Assembly: GCA_914767715.1 (NCBI GenBank)
Contig: OU612073.1
Coordinates: 24,988,001 to 25,048,000 of the forward strand
Direction of reading: 5' to 3'
DNA from: Membranipora membranacea
Lineage: Eukaryota; Bryozoa; Gymnolaemata; Cheilostomatida; Membraniporidae
DNA length: 60,000 nucleotides
Position numbers and translations under genes: made by a program
Shown: positions 36,741 through 48,142 of the stretch, piece by piece
Layout of the letters: each line of letters starts with the position of its first letter
Numbering within the stretch: the first letter of the stretch is position 1
The notes under the pieces: model-generated
What the model was told of the DNA's origin: nothing
What the model saw: only the letters and a program-made list of their open reading frames with translations
Databases searched by the model: none

Positions 36741-36834
36741 GTGTATGTGAGACTGAGAGGTAGAGTTGATGATGATTGAATCATCATTGAAATTTTGCAT
36801 CATCATCAGTGACTCTACCTCTCCTGCATCACAC
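36741..36834. repeat. Hairpin 1 inside the TIR element
   Basis: Arms 36741-36777 and 36801-36834 pair through GAGAGGTAGAGT with ACTCTACCTCTC and TGATGATGAT with ATCATCATCA. Confidence 0.8.
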
Positions 36835-36884
36835 TCTTGTCTTAGTCTTAACTCCAGGAGTCTTAATTAAGCAGCAACATTATT

Positions 36885-36928
36885 AGAGCAAGTAAGAGGG
36901 AGATGGAGTCCTCCCTCATACTTGCTCT
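36885..36928. repeat. Hairpin 2 inside the TIR element
   Basis: The arms AGAGCAAGTAAGAGGGAG and CTCCCTCATACTTGCTCT pair at 17 of 18 positions with an 8-base loop. Confidence 0.85.
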
Positions 36929-37043
36929 TGGGAGGCCCCATCACCAAATATATTACATGAGTATAATGATGATAATTTTACTGCTTTACTATTTTATCTA
37001 TAAATCCCTCTTTTCTATAAGGATGATTAACGACTATCATGCT

Positions 37044-37141
37044 GCTAGCCATAATATCATCTCACTAGCTAAGGCTGTCATACTCAAGACTGTCATACTG
37101 ATTATGATAGTCTGGGCTAGTGAAATTATATTCTGGCTAGC
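37044..37141. repeat. Hairpin 3 inside the TIR element
   Basis: Arms of about 42 bases (37044-37085, 37098-37141) begin GCTAGCC and end GGCTAGC, with several mismatches. It ends about 120 bases before the start codon of the zinc-finger gene. Confidence 0.75.
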
Positions 37142-37263
37142 ACCATGTATACGTTCTACAATTATGTGTCTCCTGTACAAGTTGAGCACTAGCCAGAACA
37201 AAGTTAAATGTCTGAAGCGGGTCACCCGAATTGTTAGTTTTTTGTTAATGTTTGCAGACTGAC

Positions 37264-39164
37264 ATGGCCCTGTATGACTCCGATTTTGTATTGGGAGATG
37301 CGCTTGACAGTTTGGTAGATGAAGCACTCAGCGAGGATTTAGACCTGTACATGGAATTGTTAGATGTAAGAACCACTGTACCACAGTTTTGTGGTCTTAG
37401 ACTGATTTTGTATTAGGAGATGCTCTTGATAGTTTGGTAGATGAAGCGCTCAGCGAGGATTTAGACATGTGCATGGAATTGTTAGATGTAAGGACCACAG
37501 TTTTGCGAACATTAAATTACAGAAACTTCTTGATTATACAGTGTGCTAGTAGTTTTAGCCAGCTTTTGAAGGCAAACACAGAAATGGCATTGCCAAATTT
37601 GGAATTACGTGGTCAATGCCGTAAATTAACAACAAATGAAGGCGGACTCTTGATTGCAGGTCGATGATTGTATACCTGCTATTGGAGCTACAGCACAAAC
37701 AAGTTCCGGGACTGTTACTCATAAACCTGTTGCATCTACCCTCACTACGAATGGTGCAAAGATAAAGCAAAAGCCAAAAGAGTATACCTGCTCTCTTTGT
37801 ACCATGAGTTATTGCGCACAAGGATGGTTGAACCGGCATCTTCAGACAGTGCATGGTAGGTAACCACAATCACCTAACATGAAACACAATAATGGAGTCA
37901 ACTACGCAAGTCACATTCTATGTGCATATTAATTTATATTGCATTTGACTCATGGTAGTGTAGTTAGCGTTCGACTTCCCAAACTTAATGATAAAGCCAC
38001 TCCAAATTAAGCTAATCCAAGCTTTGCCTCCAGCTATAAAACCTCCTATAAAATGAAAATGCCTCTTGGCGTCTGTGATTGGGCAAAAAATGTCGCATTG
38101 AACAACATTGAAATGACTGGCCTCCTCTGAGATTGGGTTATAGGTAGAATCTAAAATAAAATACCCCCCCCCCCCCTCGTCAGGCGGATTTTACGGAGCC
38201 TGTCACTTAGATCAAGTCATTAATTTGGTGTGACCTAATAGTATCTCAATTATAATATTCCCATCACACCAAAACAGGACTGATCATTAGACGGAATGTG
38301 GATAGCTATTGTTATTTGTTTTCTACTCCTTTTGTTCATTACTTCTACAGTAGAAACTTCTGAAGTGTAGGCAAATCGGAGGTTGCTTCTTACAAGGTCA
38401 ACGCTGATAAAGCGGGAAGAATTTATTTGGTGGCAGTGAAGGCTATGAAAGAAGATAAGCTGCCTATGCAATGTGGATCAGATATAGTCATTAAGATCGG
38501 CGCTGTCGATGAACGGGAATTAATTCAACTAGTACTGAGAATAGCTGAAAATGAAAATGTGCATAACTTGCTTCCTCAACAGATGACTATGAGACCTCAT
38601 ACATATGCACACTTTGAACGGTTCGTTAAGCGTATTATAGGAACACAAATTGATCAGGCTAGGACGACAGAAGTTAGTGAAGATAACGTAAGCGTCTGCC
38701 AGACGAAGGGAACTCTGCAGGCTCTGTACTATGTAGGTGGTTGTATTCTACGTACACTAAAGACCAGGAAATCTATTGACATAATAAATGAGTGGGCTTC
38801 AGTATCAACTGATGGCTGTTTGCCTAAGGAATGGACTGAGTTACAGAACAGAGGGGGTATATTTTATACAAGTATGGATTTTTATAATATTGTTAAACAT
38901 ATGGATTTTATCGCGACACAGACCCTGGCTAATGTTATAACCAACTGCAATTTAACTAATCTTGTTATGATCAGCATTCTAGAGCATGAGGTGTTTATTA
39001 AAATGTGTGACAACATAACTAATAATGATTTACTATATTTACTATCTAGACTGTTTACTCGTATTAGATGTAAGGCCTTTGTCAGGGATGTGAAGGGCAG
39101 TAGCTCTTCAGAAAGTTTGAGACAAAATCTGATGGGCGCGACCAAAAAATGTAAAACTAAATAA
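37264..39164 (+). CDS. Transposon-borne C2H2 zinc-finger gene, three exons
   Basis: Exon 1 (37264-37365) starts MALYDSDFVLGDALDSL and is strongly acidic; it ends in phase 0 before GTAAGA. Exon 2 (37660-37855) holds one C2H2 finger, CSLCTMSYCAQGW to HLQTVH (C-x2-C-x12-H-x4-H), after a lysine-rich linker. Exon 3 (38371-39164) gives 263 residues to the stop, mostly helical, ending with FTRIRCKAFVRDVKG and a basic tail. The frame holds across both junctions, giving 363 residues. No DDE triad is evident. A DNA-binding accessory or captured host protein is likely; a diverged transposase cannot be excluded. Exon 1 is tandemly duplicated at 37401-37485. Confidence 0.7.
37401..37485 (+). CDS. Tandem duplicate of zinc-finger gene exon 1
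   Basis: After CTTAG a second open copy of the acidic exon (DFVLGDALDSLVDEALSEDL) ends before GTAAGG. It enters and leaves in phase 0, so it could be used after exon 1 or instead of it. The gap between copies is only 35 bases (37366-37400), too short for a normal intron, so mutually exclusive use or a silent duplicate is more likely. Confidence 0.55.
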
Positions 39165-40937
39165 TCAAAACTAAAAATGTAAATCTAACAAAAGTAATAC
39201 ACTTCGTATCAAATACAGAATCCTGGTACAATCATGGTAAAATGCATCAATATAATTAAAACTACAACTCCAGGGTTAAGCAAAAGAAAAATCTCTGGAA
39301 AGAAATAGGTAAATGTAAGCATTTGGATAACTCTCTCAATGTCAGACAAAGTGTGTGCGCCAACAGTCGTACACTTCTATTCAGCATAGTGTAGTGGGAA
39401 CATGTGGGAGATCAACCAAATAGCAAATGCATCAAGGGCCAAGTAAGTATCCCAAACTACATCTTGTGGGAAGTAAGTAGTGCCGATGAGCAACAACACA
39501 TTTATGGGCAGTTGGTCCGCTAGTACAATAAATATTTACTATTTTCCAATTCTCTAACTTTCCTTCATTCCATAATTGTCATCTTTTAGGTAGGGATGCC
39601 GGACACACAGAACCGGTTTCCTTCAAAAAAGAGGTTCGGCTGGGACTTGCACCCAGTTCCCTACCTTCAGACGCAAAATGGTGAGACGAAGCAAGGAGTT
39701 GGTCTACAACTCCTTGGACCAAGACATGGACCAATGTACCCCCCCCCCCCTCAACACATAACAACATTTAGATTAGATGATAGATTCAGCGGTTGAGAAT
39801 GCAATCCATGGGTTTAGTAGTATATTATTATCTTAACCATAGTTTATGACCATCATAGCCTAGACAGAGTACACCCACCTGTATCATCAAGGATGATGTA
39901 TTCATTCTTTCCATTGACTTTAGTGTAGCCTAGTTCCATTGCCTTCTCAGCAATACTGCTACATACATGGGATTGGGAGAGAGGTACTCTGATCAGCATC
40001 TGCTTGGTGCTGTTTGATGTGATACCATCTGGCCTTACGTGGCATTTTTAGCTCTAGTTTATTTGCTTCAACTCTTTGGTTCCTTGTGGAGATGTGATTG
40101 TGATTGTAAATTTAATAATGTTTTATAATATGATGTCAGAGCAAGAATCAAGAATGGTGTGGCAAACATGCAGCAGTGAAAAAAACATCAAATAAATAAA
40201 CAAACTTCAGTGGCTGTGAATGACCTATATATACATTAGCCAATCACTGAAGTTGGAAGACCTTTTTCTCGACACAGATAATTATTTCAACACCTAAGAC
40301 ATACTGACTAGTATTTGACTTGTCTGTTCAACATGGTTGTTCGAGTCCAAAACCAACAGGTGCACCTGAAAAATGAGCATTCAAAGTTATGACTCAATAT
40401 TTCCATGTTGTCATAACTGGTAGGGCTATGAAGCAAAAGGGAGAAACAAATGATGAGACAGGACGTGTTTTTGTGATTTTTTTCCACTTATATTGTTTGT
40501 TTTATTGTATTTAATTAGTGTAAATGTTGTAAATATGAATCCATCCTGCAGAGAAATTACTTTGTCTTGAGTCTTTGATAAATTGTAGACCCATCAGGCC
40601 TACAAGGGGACAATAAAAGGGAGAAATAAGATTTTTTATCAATTCTCACTGATAGAACTTGATAAATCCTATCAAAATCAGCGACCATTACCTTAATTGC
40701 TTTCTGGGATTCAACATGTATATGTTCCCAACAATTATCAACAAAGACTATTCTTGGTGACCATCTCTTTGATAGGAATTCATCAATTGAAAGTAGTGTG
40801 CATATTTAATAGAATATTTTCAGCTGAGACATACATTGAAATAGCCTGAGATACATAGTTATTATTATTATATGGGACCCAACAAAACGAGCCTTTAAAT
40901 ATTATAATTTAGGAATGTTTCTCCTCCTGGTCTCCTT
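39165..40937. other. Right half of the TIR element, no gene recognised
   Basis: Contains a C-run at 39740-39750 and short frames without domains. The transposase expected in an autonomous element is not seen on either strand. Confidence 0.45.
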
Positions 40938-41049
40938 GGTGTCACAGACAGATAAATTTGATTTATTCTGCCTCTTCAGCAACATTTATGAGAAATAGAT
41001 ATGTCATGACTAGAGAAAAGCTTTATTTTGTGTAAGTTATCCTCTCTGA

Positions 41050-41305
41050 TCGCGTCCCTATAAGGTGGTCACGTTGGTTAAATCGCAAAGTTCAGTCATG
41101 CACCTCATTCTGAAATAGGGTGTGCCTTAAGTGCAAGGCTGCAATTTCTGCGCCAATTTGCTCTCAGTATGTAGGCAGGTCGGAGCACACCTGGGGATCC
41201 AACAAGTCCCAGTATTCAGTGGACTGCAGTTGGGTTCGAACCCACGACCTTCATATCTTGCACGGTAAAGTCTGGTGCTCTAACCAACTGAGCCATCTCC
41301 TACTT
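41050..41305 (-). mobile_element. tRNA-derived SINE copy, minus strand
   Basis: Read on the minus strand it has TGGCTCAGTTGGTTAGAGC and GGTTCGAACCC, then the shared body with CAGGTGTGCTCCGACCTGCC. Block B lacks it at the matching place, so it came after the duplication. Confidence 0.88.
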
Positions 41306-43743
41306 CTATCGGCCCATGTATTCCTCCTCTTTTGTACACTCATTATTTTATTGAATTGTTTGAAGTTTGTTTATTGCCTAAAATTCAAAAAAGGTATTTT
41401 GTCTTTTGGTTGTTCTTCACTTGGATGGCCTATATTTATCTATTTTTGCTCTACGAGCAGATGTTCTGTTCGTATTTAATTTTATACAAGAGTTCAAGGG
41501 GTGATTATCGTCGTCAGCTATTCTAGTGAAATGTTCACTGCAAGTGGTGTGCAGGAATGTTGTGATGGGTGGCAGTGCTACATGGTCCTGCCTCTGCTCA
41601 TAGTTGTCAGAGAATGGCAGCACAATCCGAGTAGCGGAGCGCTGGATCCTCTCGAGTCGTGTCTTATCGGTGTCTGATAGTAGATTATACCGTGCAGGGC
41701 AGGCATAGGAGATTATAGACTTTATGTTAGCTATATAGAAGGTCCTCAGGCCATCACTATCCATGCCCATGCGTTTCAGCAGTCTCATCAAGTAAAATCG
41801 TTGAGAGCATTTAGATACAATATAGTCAACATGATTACTGAAAGTTAGTTTGTTGTCTATGAATACGCCTAAAAACTTGGAATACTCAGAGGGAGAGATA
41901 AAGAGATTATCATCTCCATAGGTGATACCAAGGTGCATAGCAGGTTTGTTTGCAAAAACTACATTCAGTATCACTGTTTTGCTGGAATTCAAAATCATGT
42001 TGTTTTGCTCAGACCAGGTGTTTGCCAACATTATTGCATCAGATATGTTCTCAGTGGATGGATCAACGATAGGCTTATAAAATGTTGTATCATCAGCATA
42101 TTTGATACATTTTGTATCATAATCAAAAGATTTTAAGTCATCAACATAAATTAGCCAAAGGATGGGGCCCAGTTTGGTTCCTTGAGGGGCACCTACTTGA
42201 ATGGGTTTGTAGTCAGAAAAATTATCACAGTATTTTACACATTGTTGTCTTGACTCCAAAAAACTTTCTACTAAGGCAATGACATTAGCGTTAAAACCAA
42301 GATGATTCATTTTATATATCAGTATGGGGTGCTGCATCCTATCGAAGGCTTTGGAAAAAGTTAATCAAGGCAAGCTTTTTGTATTAGTCTCACATTAGTA
42401 TTTGAGTCCAGAACAGATGACCAGTCATCTATCAACTGCAGTATTGCATTGGTGGTACTGAGTTTCTGTTGGTTGGCATATTGATTAGCGTTAAGTACTT
42501 CTGCTAGGTGAGATTTCATTTTGGATACAATTACTTCCTCCAATAGTTTGCCGAGATGGAATAATAAGCTGATAGGCCGGTAATCACTGTATGTAGATTG
42601 TGTTTTGTTTTTAGGGATCGGTACCACTTGCGCCTTTTTCCAAATATCAGGGAAAGAGTTGGTATCCAGGGCACAGTTAATAATGTTGTGTAGTGGAATG
42701 ACTATATCTTCTATGCCTTCCTTAGATATCCATGTGGGGAAGTCTTCATTTGATGTAGCTTTTGAAATATCCAGTTTTCTCATGAGGAGTTTGACTTCTC
42801 CTATACTTAGATGGTCTAACTTGTTGGTGTTAGTAGTTACATGTGCAGAGCTCGATGTAGCTTCTAATCTCCCGACTTCTACATAGTAAGAGTTGAGATT
42901 TTTACAGAAAGTGTCATTAGATAGTTTGGTGTCGACGATAATCACATGTGTTGATGATTGTTGTTGTTTAGTTTTGTTTGTCAGCTTTTTTATAGTGTCC
43001 CACCAGGCTTTAGTGTTTTGGTTTTTGTTGAGGGTTTCCTGGACAAATTTTCTTTTGTTTTGTCTGAGGAGTCTCAGTAGTTTGTGCGACGGGCAGCCTT
43101 TACGGTATGCCTCATTTTTGGCACAGATTACTTTGTCTAGTGTGTCGCTCATCCAGGGAGGTTTGTCGTCCCGGACTTTAGTGGTTTCTATAGGGCAGTG
43201 ATTGTCAAGAGTCTTAGATGTAGTTTCGTTCATTAAATGAACTTTGCTGTTAATATCCTTGGTATTTAGTACTGAGGACCAAGACTGTTCAGCTAATCCC
43301 TTCAGAACCATAAGCTTGCGCGGTTGGGTGACAAGCCTCTTTCGTCTTTTGACAGAGCGGCTTGGTAGATTCCCCTCTCCCCACAGCAGGATGCAACAGT
43401 GGTCATTGTTGGCGATCGGGGCCAGTTTGTCACAGTATTTGTATGATCGTATGTCAGTCAGAATAAGATCTAACATGGCATCTCCACGAGTGTTAAAATT
43501 AACTACATTTGATAGTCCAAATTGAGTAGCGAGTTCATCTATTGGCAGTCTGTTGAAATCACCACATATTAGGAGTTGTGCGTTCGCATGTCGTCTGGAT
43601 AGTTTGAGGATGGTTGATTGGATATATTCTAGTGTTGTCTCCTGGTCTGCACCAGGGGGATGATAAATGCAGCATACAATGTATGGCCTATGATGTCCTA
43701 CACTTGTCAAGACCCAGTGTGCTGACACTGTTTTGGTTGAGTG

Positions 43744-45871
43744 CCCAGGGGGGGGACTCACCAAAATTTACCCACCATGCTCAGCCTAAAAACACGTTTA
43801 AGGGGGTGTTTTGGAGAGTTGGAGCTGCACGGTGAAATCTATAAATAAGGGGTAGTTGTGCACAACACACCAAGTGCAAAGGGCTAGGATCAATGTATGC
43901 TTATAGTGCCAGTGAAAATGGGGTAGATCCTTTGCTATTCAGAGTGATAAGGCCCCCTCACATGTCAAGTTGCTGGATGGGAACCTAACCAATCTGATTG
44001 ATGACAAGTTTATGAGCTGAAGATGTTTACGCATAACCAGGGAACCATCTTTTCTTCCCCTTGACCTCAGAAGCGGGATATAGGACCATAAACATCTACA
44101 GGTAAATATAACTCAAAAAGTATTAACATTATCATACTGCCTGCAGTATGATTTCATACTATGACCTTCATACAACCTTCCTTCAAATTGTCATTTTCAA
44201 TTGGCGTGTGGGAAATTGGAAGAAATGGAGGTTATTTTGAGATCAATTTTAGGTGATTCTACATGTGCAGAAGAAGTTGTAACTCTGTTCAAAGGTAAGT
44301 GAAAGTTTAAAAAGTGGTTAAAGAGGTCACAGAAACATCAATAAGATTTAGAAATGAATGATATTTATTTGGTAGAAGCTAAAAGTTTTAGTAACTCCTC
44401 CATCACCCAGTCACTCAAAGCCACACACAACAATCAAAAAGTCGCACCATCTTAAAATTTTGTTGTTGCCCTTTCTAGGCCTGTATTATATCAGTCCCTT
44501 TTCAGCCACAGGGGGAATTTTATTACCTTAACCTTGCCGGAACCTTGCAGTCAAGTTTGCTACTAGGGGTAGTTTTCTACCACATTTATTTCCTTTTTTT
44601 GATTTATACTGCTGTCACTGTGCATGTGGTGCCCTGTGGTAAAGTTAAAAGTAGTATAATAAAACCTTCTGTTGGAAGTTTAGTCAACCGGTCAGTAGCA
44701 TTTTTGTTCACTCTATAGGCCTATGTATCAATAACCTCTGTTGTAGATGAAATGATAACAGTACAGCTGTTGAAAATGATGACGGATATGGAGGTTGATG
44801 ATACTGGCCATGATAAGAGTCAGAGGAGCTAGAGCTCTAGTGAGAACCAAACTCAAAGATCTGAGGGCTGAAGTGAAGGTAGATGTTCAAACCATGCGCG
44901 CTCACTGAAAGATGGTTCAAGCACACAGTTGTGTCTGTGTTCTGTATTCCTGTGTTCTGTATTGCTCTTGAGTTGACATATATCACAAGGAAATTGATCT
45001 TCACTTTAAGGAATGTTCTGTGAGAGCATGCGGAGTATAGGATGTCAGTGGGGAGGCGGTTAGTATGCTCTGTCTAATTTTCTACCATTTTTATGCATGT
45101 TGCATCTGGTCTATTTACGGTCGGTTACATACCACTCTGTGCTTACAGTTCTGTCTTTACCAAGTCTTTAAACCTGTTTCGCCATCGATGGTGGGAAAGC
45201 TAATATCATATTGTCTCAAATGTGATATTTTACATAACACTGACTGACTGTAATCTCAAACTCAAACTTCACATTTTTACTATCAGGAGACTACTGTAGC
45301 CACAGACATTGCCGTTGTCTCAGCTGCTAATCAGCCACCTGCTCAGAAAAGTGATGAAGATGTGATAGTTGTGGAGTCGGTCATTGACGGCAAGACCAAT
45401 CTGTACCTAAAAAAAAGCCGAGAACAGAAGTATAAATAGATTACATTGATTAATTAGATTGACAATCCTCTGTTTTAGCTAGGTTTTCTTACTTTCTCTT
45501 TCAGTATTATTGTACCTAGCTTGTCTCTCTTTTTTTTGAAGAATGTGTAAATAGTACTTGTACATATAGCCATAACCTGAGGATAAAAATCTCAAAAATA
45601 TATGCATGGTTCAAACAATTATACTGTGATGCATCCATATCTTCACAGGCATGCTCTTTAGCTCTGAAGAAATGAAACATCCAGCATGTGGTGGTGTTAA
45701 GGGGTGCTGAAGTAAGGGGCCTGGATTAGCAAAAATAGGGGTGAATATGAGTCCAACGGACACATTGGAAAGGATAATGTAGTCAAATCAAGCAAAGCAG
45801 TGATAGGGGGTAGTGGCTTTGTGGGTGGGCCTAGCATGGTGGGGTTTTTTCTGGTGAGTCCCCCCCCTGGG
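43744..45871. mobile_element. 2128-bp TIR element inserted in the LINE, 8-bp target duplication
   Basis: The ends CCCAGGGGGGGGGACTCACC (43744) and, inward from 45871, CCCAGGGGGGGGACTCACC are inverted repeats, with similarity continuing through ACCCACCATGCT for about 40 bp. GTTGAGTG is duplicated at 43736-43743 and 45872-45879. Removing the element and one target copy restores continuity of the LINE endonuclease. An 8-bp duplication with G-rich ends resembles hAT-type elements, though the terminus is not the canonical CAG. Confidence 0.88.
44225..45439 (+). pseudogene. Exon remnants of a small gene inside the 2.1-kb element
   Basis: Exon 44225-44294 (MEVILRSILGDSTCAEEVVT, then GTAAGT) joins in phase to 44747 after GTTGTAG (DEMITVQLLKMMTDMEVDD). 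A one-base frame break then comes before RVRGARALVRTKLKDLRAEV and a GTAGAT donor (44879). A last exon, 45287-45439, follows TATCAG and ends KSREQKYK-stop. Total length is not a multiple of three, which agrees with the break. The product would be about 115 residues with no transposase motifs. The acidic first exons recall the zinc-finger gene in the 4.5-kb element, but no zinc finger is present. Confidence 0.45.
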
Positions 45872-46800
45872 GTTGAGTGAGAGGCTATAACTTTGATTGT
45901 AAAGCTCTGATTGATGAAGATAGCAACACCTCCACCAATGCGATTTTTACGGTTGCAGAAATAGCTATTGAATCCATTAATGTTAGCAGATTGTTCTTTA
46001 TTATCATCAATCCAAGTTTCAGTCAGGCAGATTATATCACGTTTATGGGTGTGTGTGTAGAGATTTAACTCATCAAGTTTCCAATTATTAAGTGACATGC
46101 AGTTTGTGTATAGAGCGACAGGATGGCTCTGTGAAGTTTTCTTAGCAATCGGTGCAGGTATTGGATCTGGTGTCACTTGTTGAGTGGGTTGTCTGGTTTT
46201 ATGTTTACCAGCTCTGCAGCCTCGTTTAGTTTTCTTTGAGTGTAATCCATTCTTAGTTAGTGTGTATTGTCTGCTGTTAGTTACTAATCCTTTAATTGCA
46301 CTAGTTTGAGATATAGTGTCTAAGATCTGTTTGTTGATAATTTGAAATCCATTGCTGTTGCACTTTTTAAATTAAGTATATCTGCTCTGCTGTAGCTAGC
46401 ATGTCTATCCGACATATATGAGTGGATCGGCAGCGTCAAGATCTATCCGCTAGTATGTTTTGAGAGTTATAGTCCAAGATTGCCTGGGGCAAAGACTGCT
46501 TTTTAAGACACGTGTGCATTTATATTAGTAATACAATTTTTTAACTACTTTTTAATAATACTACTTTTGCATGCAAGGCAACTTCATTATTTTTTAGCAG
46601 AGTACGTGTAACAGCAACCTTTTTCTCGCAACTCTTGCAGTTAGTGATAGAATACAAATCAATCAATCAAGATTTGAGCCGCGAAGTCATCTAAAAGCAC
46701 AAAGCACCGTTTAGGTTCAGCCTACCGCGGCTCAACTGAAACCGAAAAAAAAAAATTGCTCATGTATTCTTCCTCTTTTGTACACTCATTATTTTATTAA

Positions 46801-47042
46801 ATTGACCATTGTTTATATCATCATTGACCATTGCTTATATCATCATTGACCATTGTTTATATCATCATTGACCATTGTTTATATCATCATTGACCATTGT
46901 TTATATCATCATTGACCATTGTTTATATCATCATTGACCATTGTTTATATCATCATTGACCATTGTTTATATCATCATTGACCACTGTTTATATCATCAT
47001 TGACCATTGTTTATATCATCATTGACCATTGTTTATATCATC
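46801..47042. repeat. 22-bp minisatellite, 11 copies
   Basis: Exactly 242 bases of a 22-bp unit (ATTGACCATTG followed by TTTATATCATC), with single changes in the second and ninth copies. Block B has one copy-equivalent (CTTGTTTATATCCTCATAC near 58938). Confidence 0.95.
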
Positions 47043-47059
47043 ATACATACACTAATAAT

Positions 47060-48142
47060 AAATAACAAAAACTGTGACAAGGCTAAGTGAAAACTTAGTG
47101 GTAATTTGACAACTTTTTCTTTGTGAATGATAAAGTTAGTCAAATTAAATATAAAAACAAAAGAAAACAGCACTTTGTGAAGAGAACTCCACAGCTCATT
47201 AGTTTTTCCCCTTTTTATTCAAGTTCTGAAATTTTCTTTATTAAATTCCTAACAGTAACTGATCAGAGACATTTGTTGAGCGGGGTAAGTGGTAGAACCA
47301 GTACCTCTAATGTATGCTGATACATTGCTACAAGCTGTATTTACTTACAATTCACACTGTTGGAATTATAAGATTGTAACCGGACATTAGTCAGTATGAG
47401 TCGTTGTACTAAGACCTCCTCTCACCTCTTTATTATACATTCTGGAACACACACTACTGGTTACAAACTAGCATCTCAGTAGCACCGAATCGAGAGAAAC
47501 AAGAAATCCAGTCATTCAAATATTTTTAGAAAAAGTTGCTACTACCATCTAACTAAATACGACACTTAATGTATATATTGCATTGAACATGTTTTCCCTG
47601 AGGAAGAGAAAATATTTTAGAAACTAAACAACGATAGGGAGGCGTTCCAAGAATCTAATGTAGAGCTAGGACTCTTTGAGATCATCTGGGAGCAATATCC
47701 TTGCTAGGTTTTGAGTATCACAGTGGGTATAGGTTTTGAGTATCACAGTGGGTATTCATACAAGATTGAAAAAATATGGCAATTAACTTTGTGCACGTTT
47801 ATTTTCAGGATTTACAAACGCAATCGACCATCGTCCAGTGTATTGAACCCTGAAAGTGTGTAATAAATGAAAGGATGATTGTTCACCGCTTGCCAATGAA
47901 AAGATGAAGCTGCGGTACTCAGTCCCATAGGCTTGCTTCCTACCACATGAGGCTATTAAGGAAGAGACATGGTACATGTAATTAAGTAAAGCGTTCATAA
48001 TAATTGGAAACTTCAATACCATGAGTGACCTGATTGATATCTACCTGTGACTCACTCATAGCGCACTTCATGGAAGACTGGGAATATGAGAGGCAAGTTA
48101 AAAACAGCAAGGCCCGCCTAGATCAAATAAACAGCCAGTTAT
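47060..48142. other. No gene; one short tandem duplication
   Basis: A perfect 25-bp tandem duplication starts at 47706 and 47731 (AGGTTTTGAGTATCACAGTG and five more bases). Otherwise I see only chance frames. Confidence 0.5.

Larger units (their letters stand above)
36421..40938. mobile_element. 4518-bp TIR DNA transposon carrying a zinc-finger gene
   Basis: The left end CAAGGAG(TTGCAG)ACCAGGAGGAGAA and the right end, read inward, CAAGGAGACCAGGAGGAGAA are terminal inverted repeats differing by one 6-base indel. The 7-bp target GTGTCAC is duplicated at 36414-36420 and 40939-40945. The paralogous site in block B has a single ATGTCAC (near 58779-58785) with matching flanks on both sides: a natural empty site. 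Inside are three hairpins, a spliced C2H2 gene and 1.7 kb without a transposase-like frame. A 7-bp duplication does not settle the superfamily. Confidence 0.88.
41359..46760 (-). mobile_element. CR1-like LINE, about 3.3 kb, split by a DNA transposon
   Basis: The minus-strand ORF2 starts near 46.4 kb, runs through the endonuclease (46176 to about 45880: YTNCMSLNNWKLDELN, ICLTETW, GGGVAIFINQSF), is interrupted by a 2.1-kb transposon, and resumes at 43740 (YIVCCIYHPPGA, LLICGDFNRLP, NDHCCILL). The reverse transcriptase follows with SDYRPISLLFHLGKLLE. A frame change near 42.36 kb leads to the second half, with QVGAPQGTKLGPILWLIYVD and KYADDTTFY. The C-terminus ends at 41417. Without the insert its length is close to that of a full element. 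The left, 3' end carries a CAATAAAC-like tail. Confidence 0.9.
41315..46804. repeat. 44-bp direct repeats flanking a LINE
   Basis: The 44 bases starting CATGTATTC occur at 41315-41358 and 46761-46804 with two mismatches. Block B has a single related segment (near 58907-58935). They are best read as an unusually long target-site duplication of the intervening LINE. Confidence 0.8.
30628..47060. repeat. Duplicated block A
   Basis: Matches block B (52331-58980) in exon 1, introns 1 and 2, exons 2-4, 3' flank (36020-36420), the segment with CAACATTTATGAGAAATAGA (40978-41045 against 58829-58885) and the minisatellite edge. Insertions account for the length difference. Confidence 0.85.

Noticed and set aside
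36903-37262. 119-codon frame with hydrophobic stretches as a membrane protein in the transposon
   Set aside because: It overlaps hairpins 2 and 3 and is open on both strands because of the inverted repeats; no family resemblance.
38162-38176. Poly-C run as a regulatory site
   Set aside because: A simple homopolymer in the intron of the transposon gene; nothing supports a function.
39596-39796. Plus-strand frame with a proline run
   Set aside because: The proline run is a poly-C tract and there is no other support.
42605-43835. Plus-strand open frames opposite the LINE
   Set aside because: Shadows of the minus-strand ORF2, which has the endonuclease and reverse transcriptase motifs.
46801-47042. 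CRISPR-like array
   Set aside because: The units are contiguous 22-bp copies without spacers, in eukaryotic DNA.
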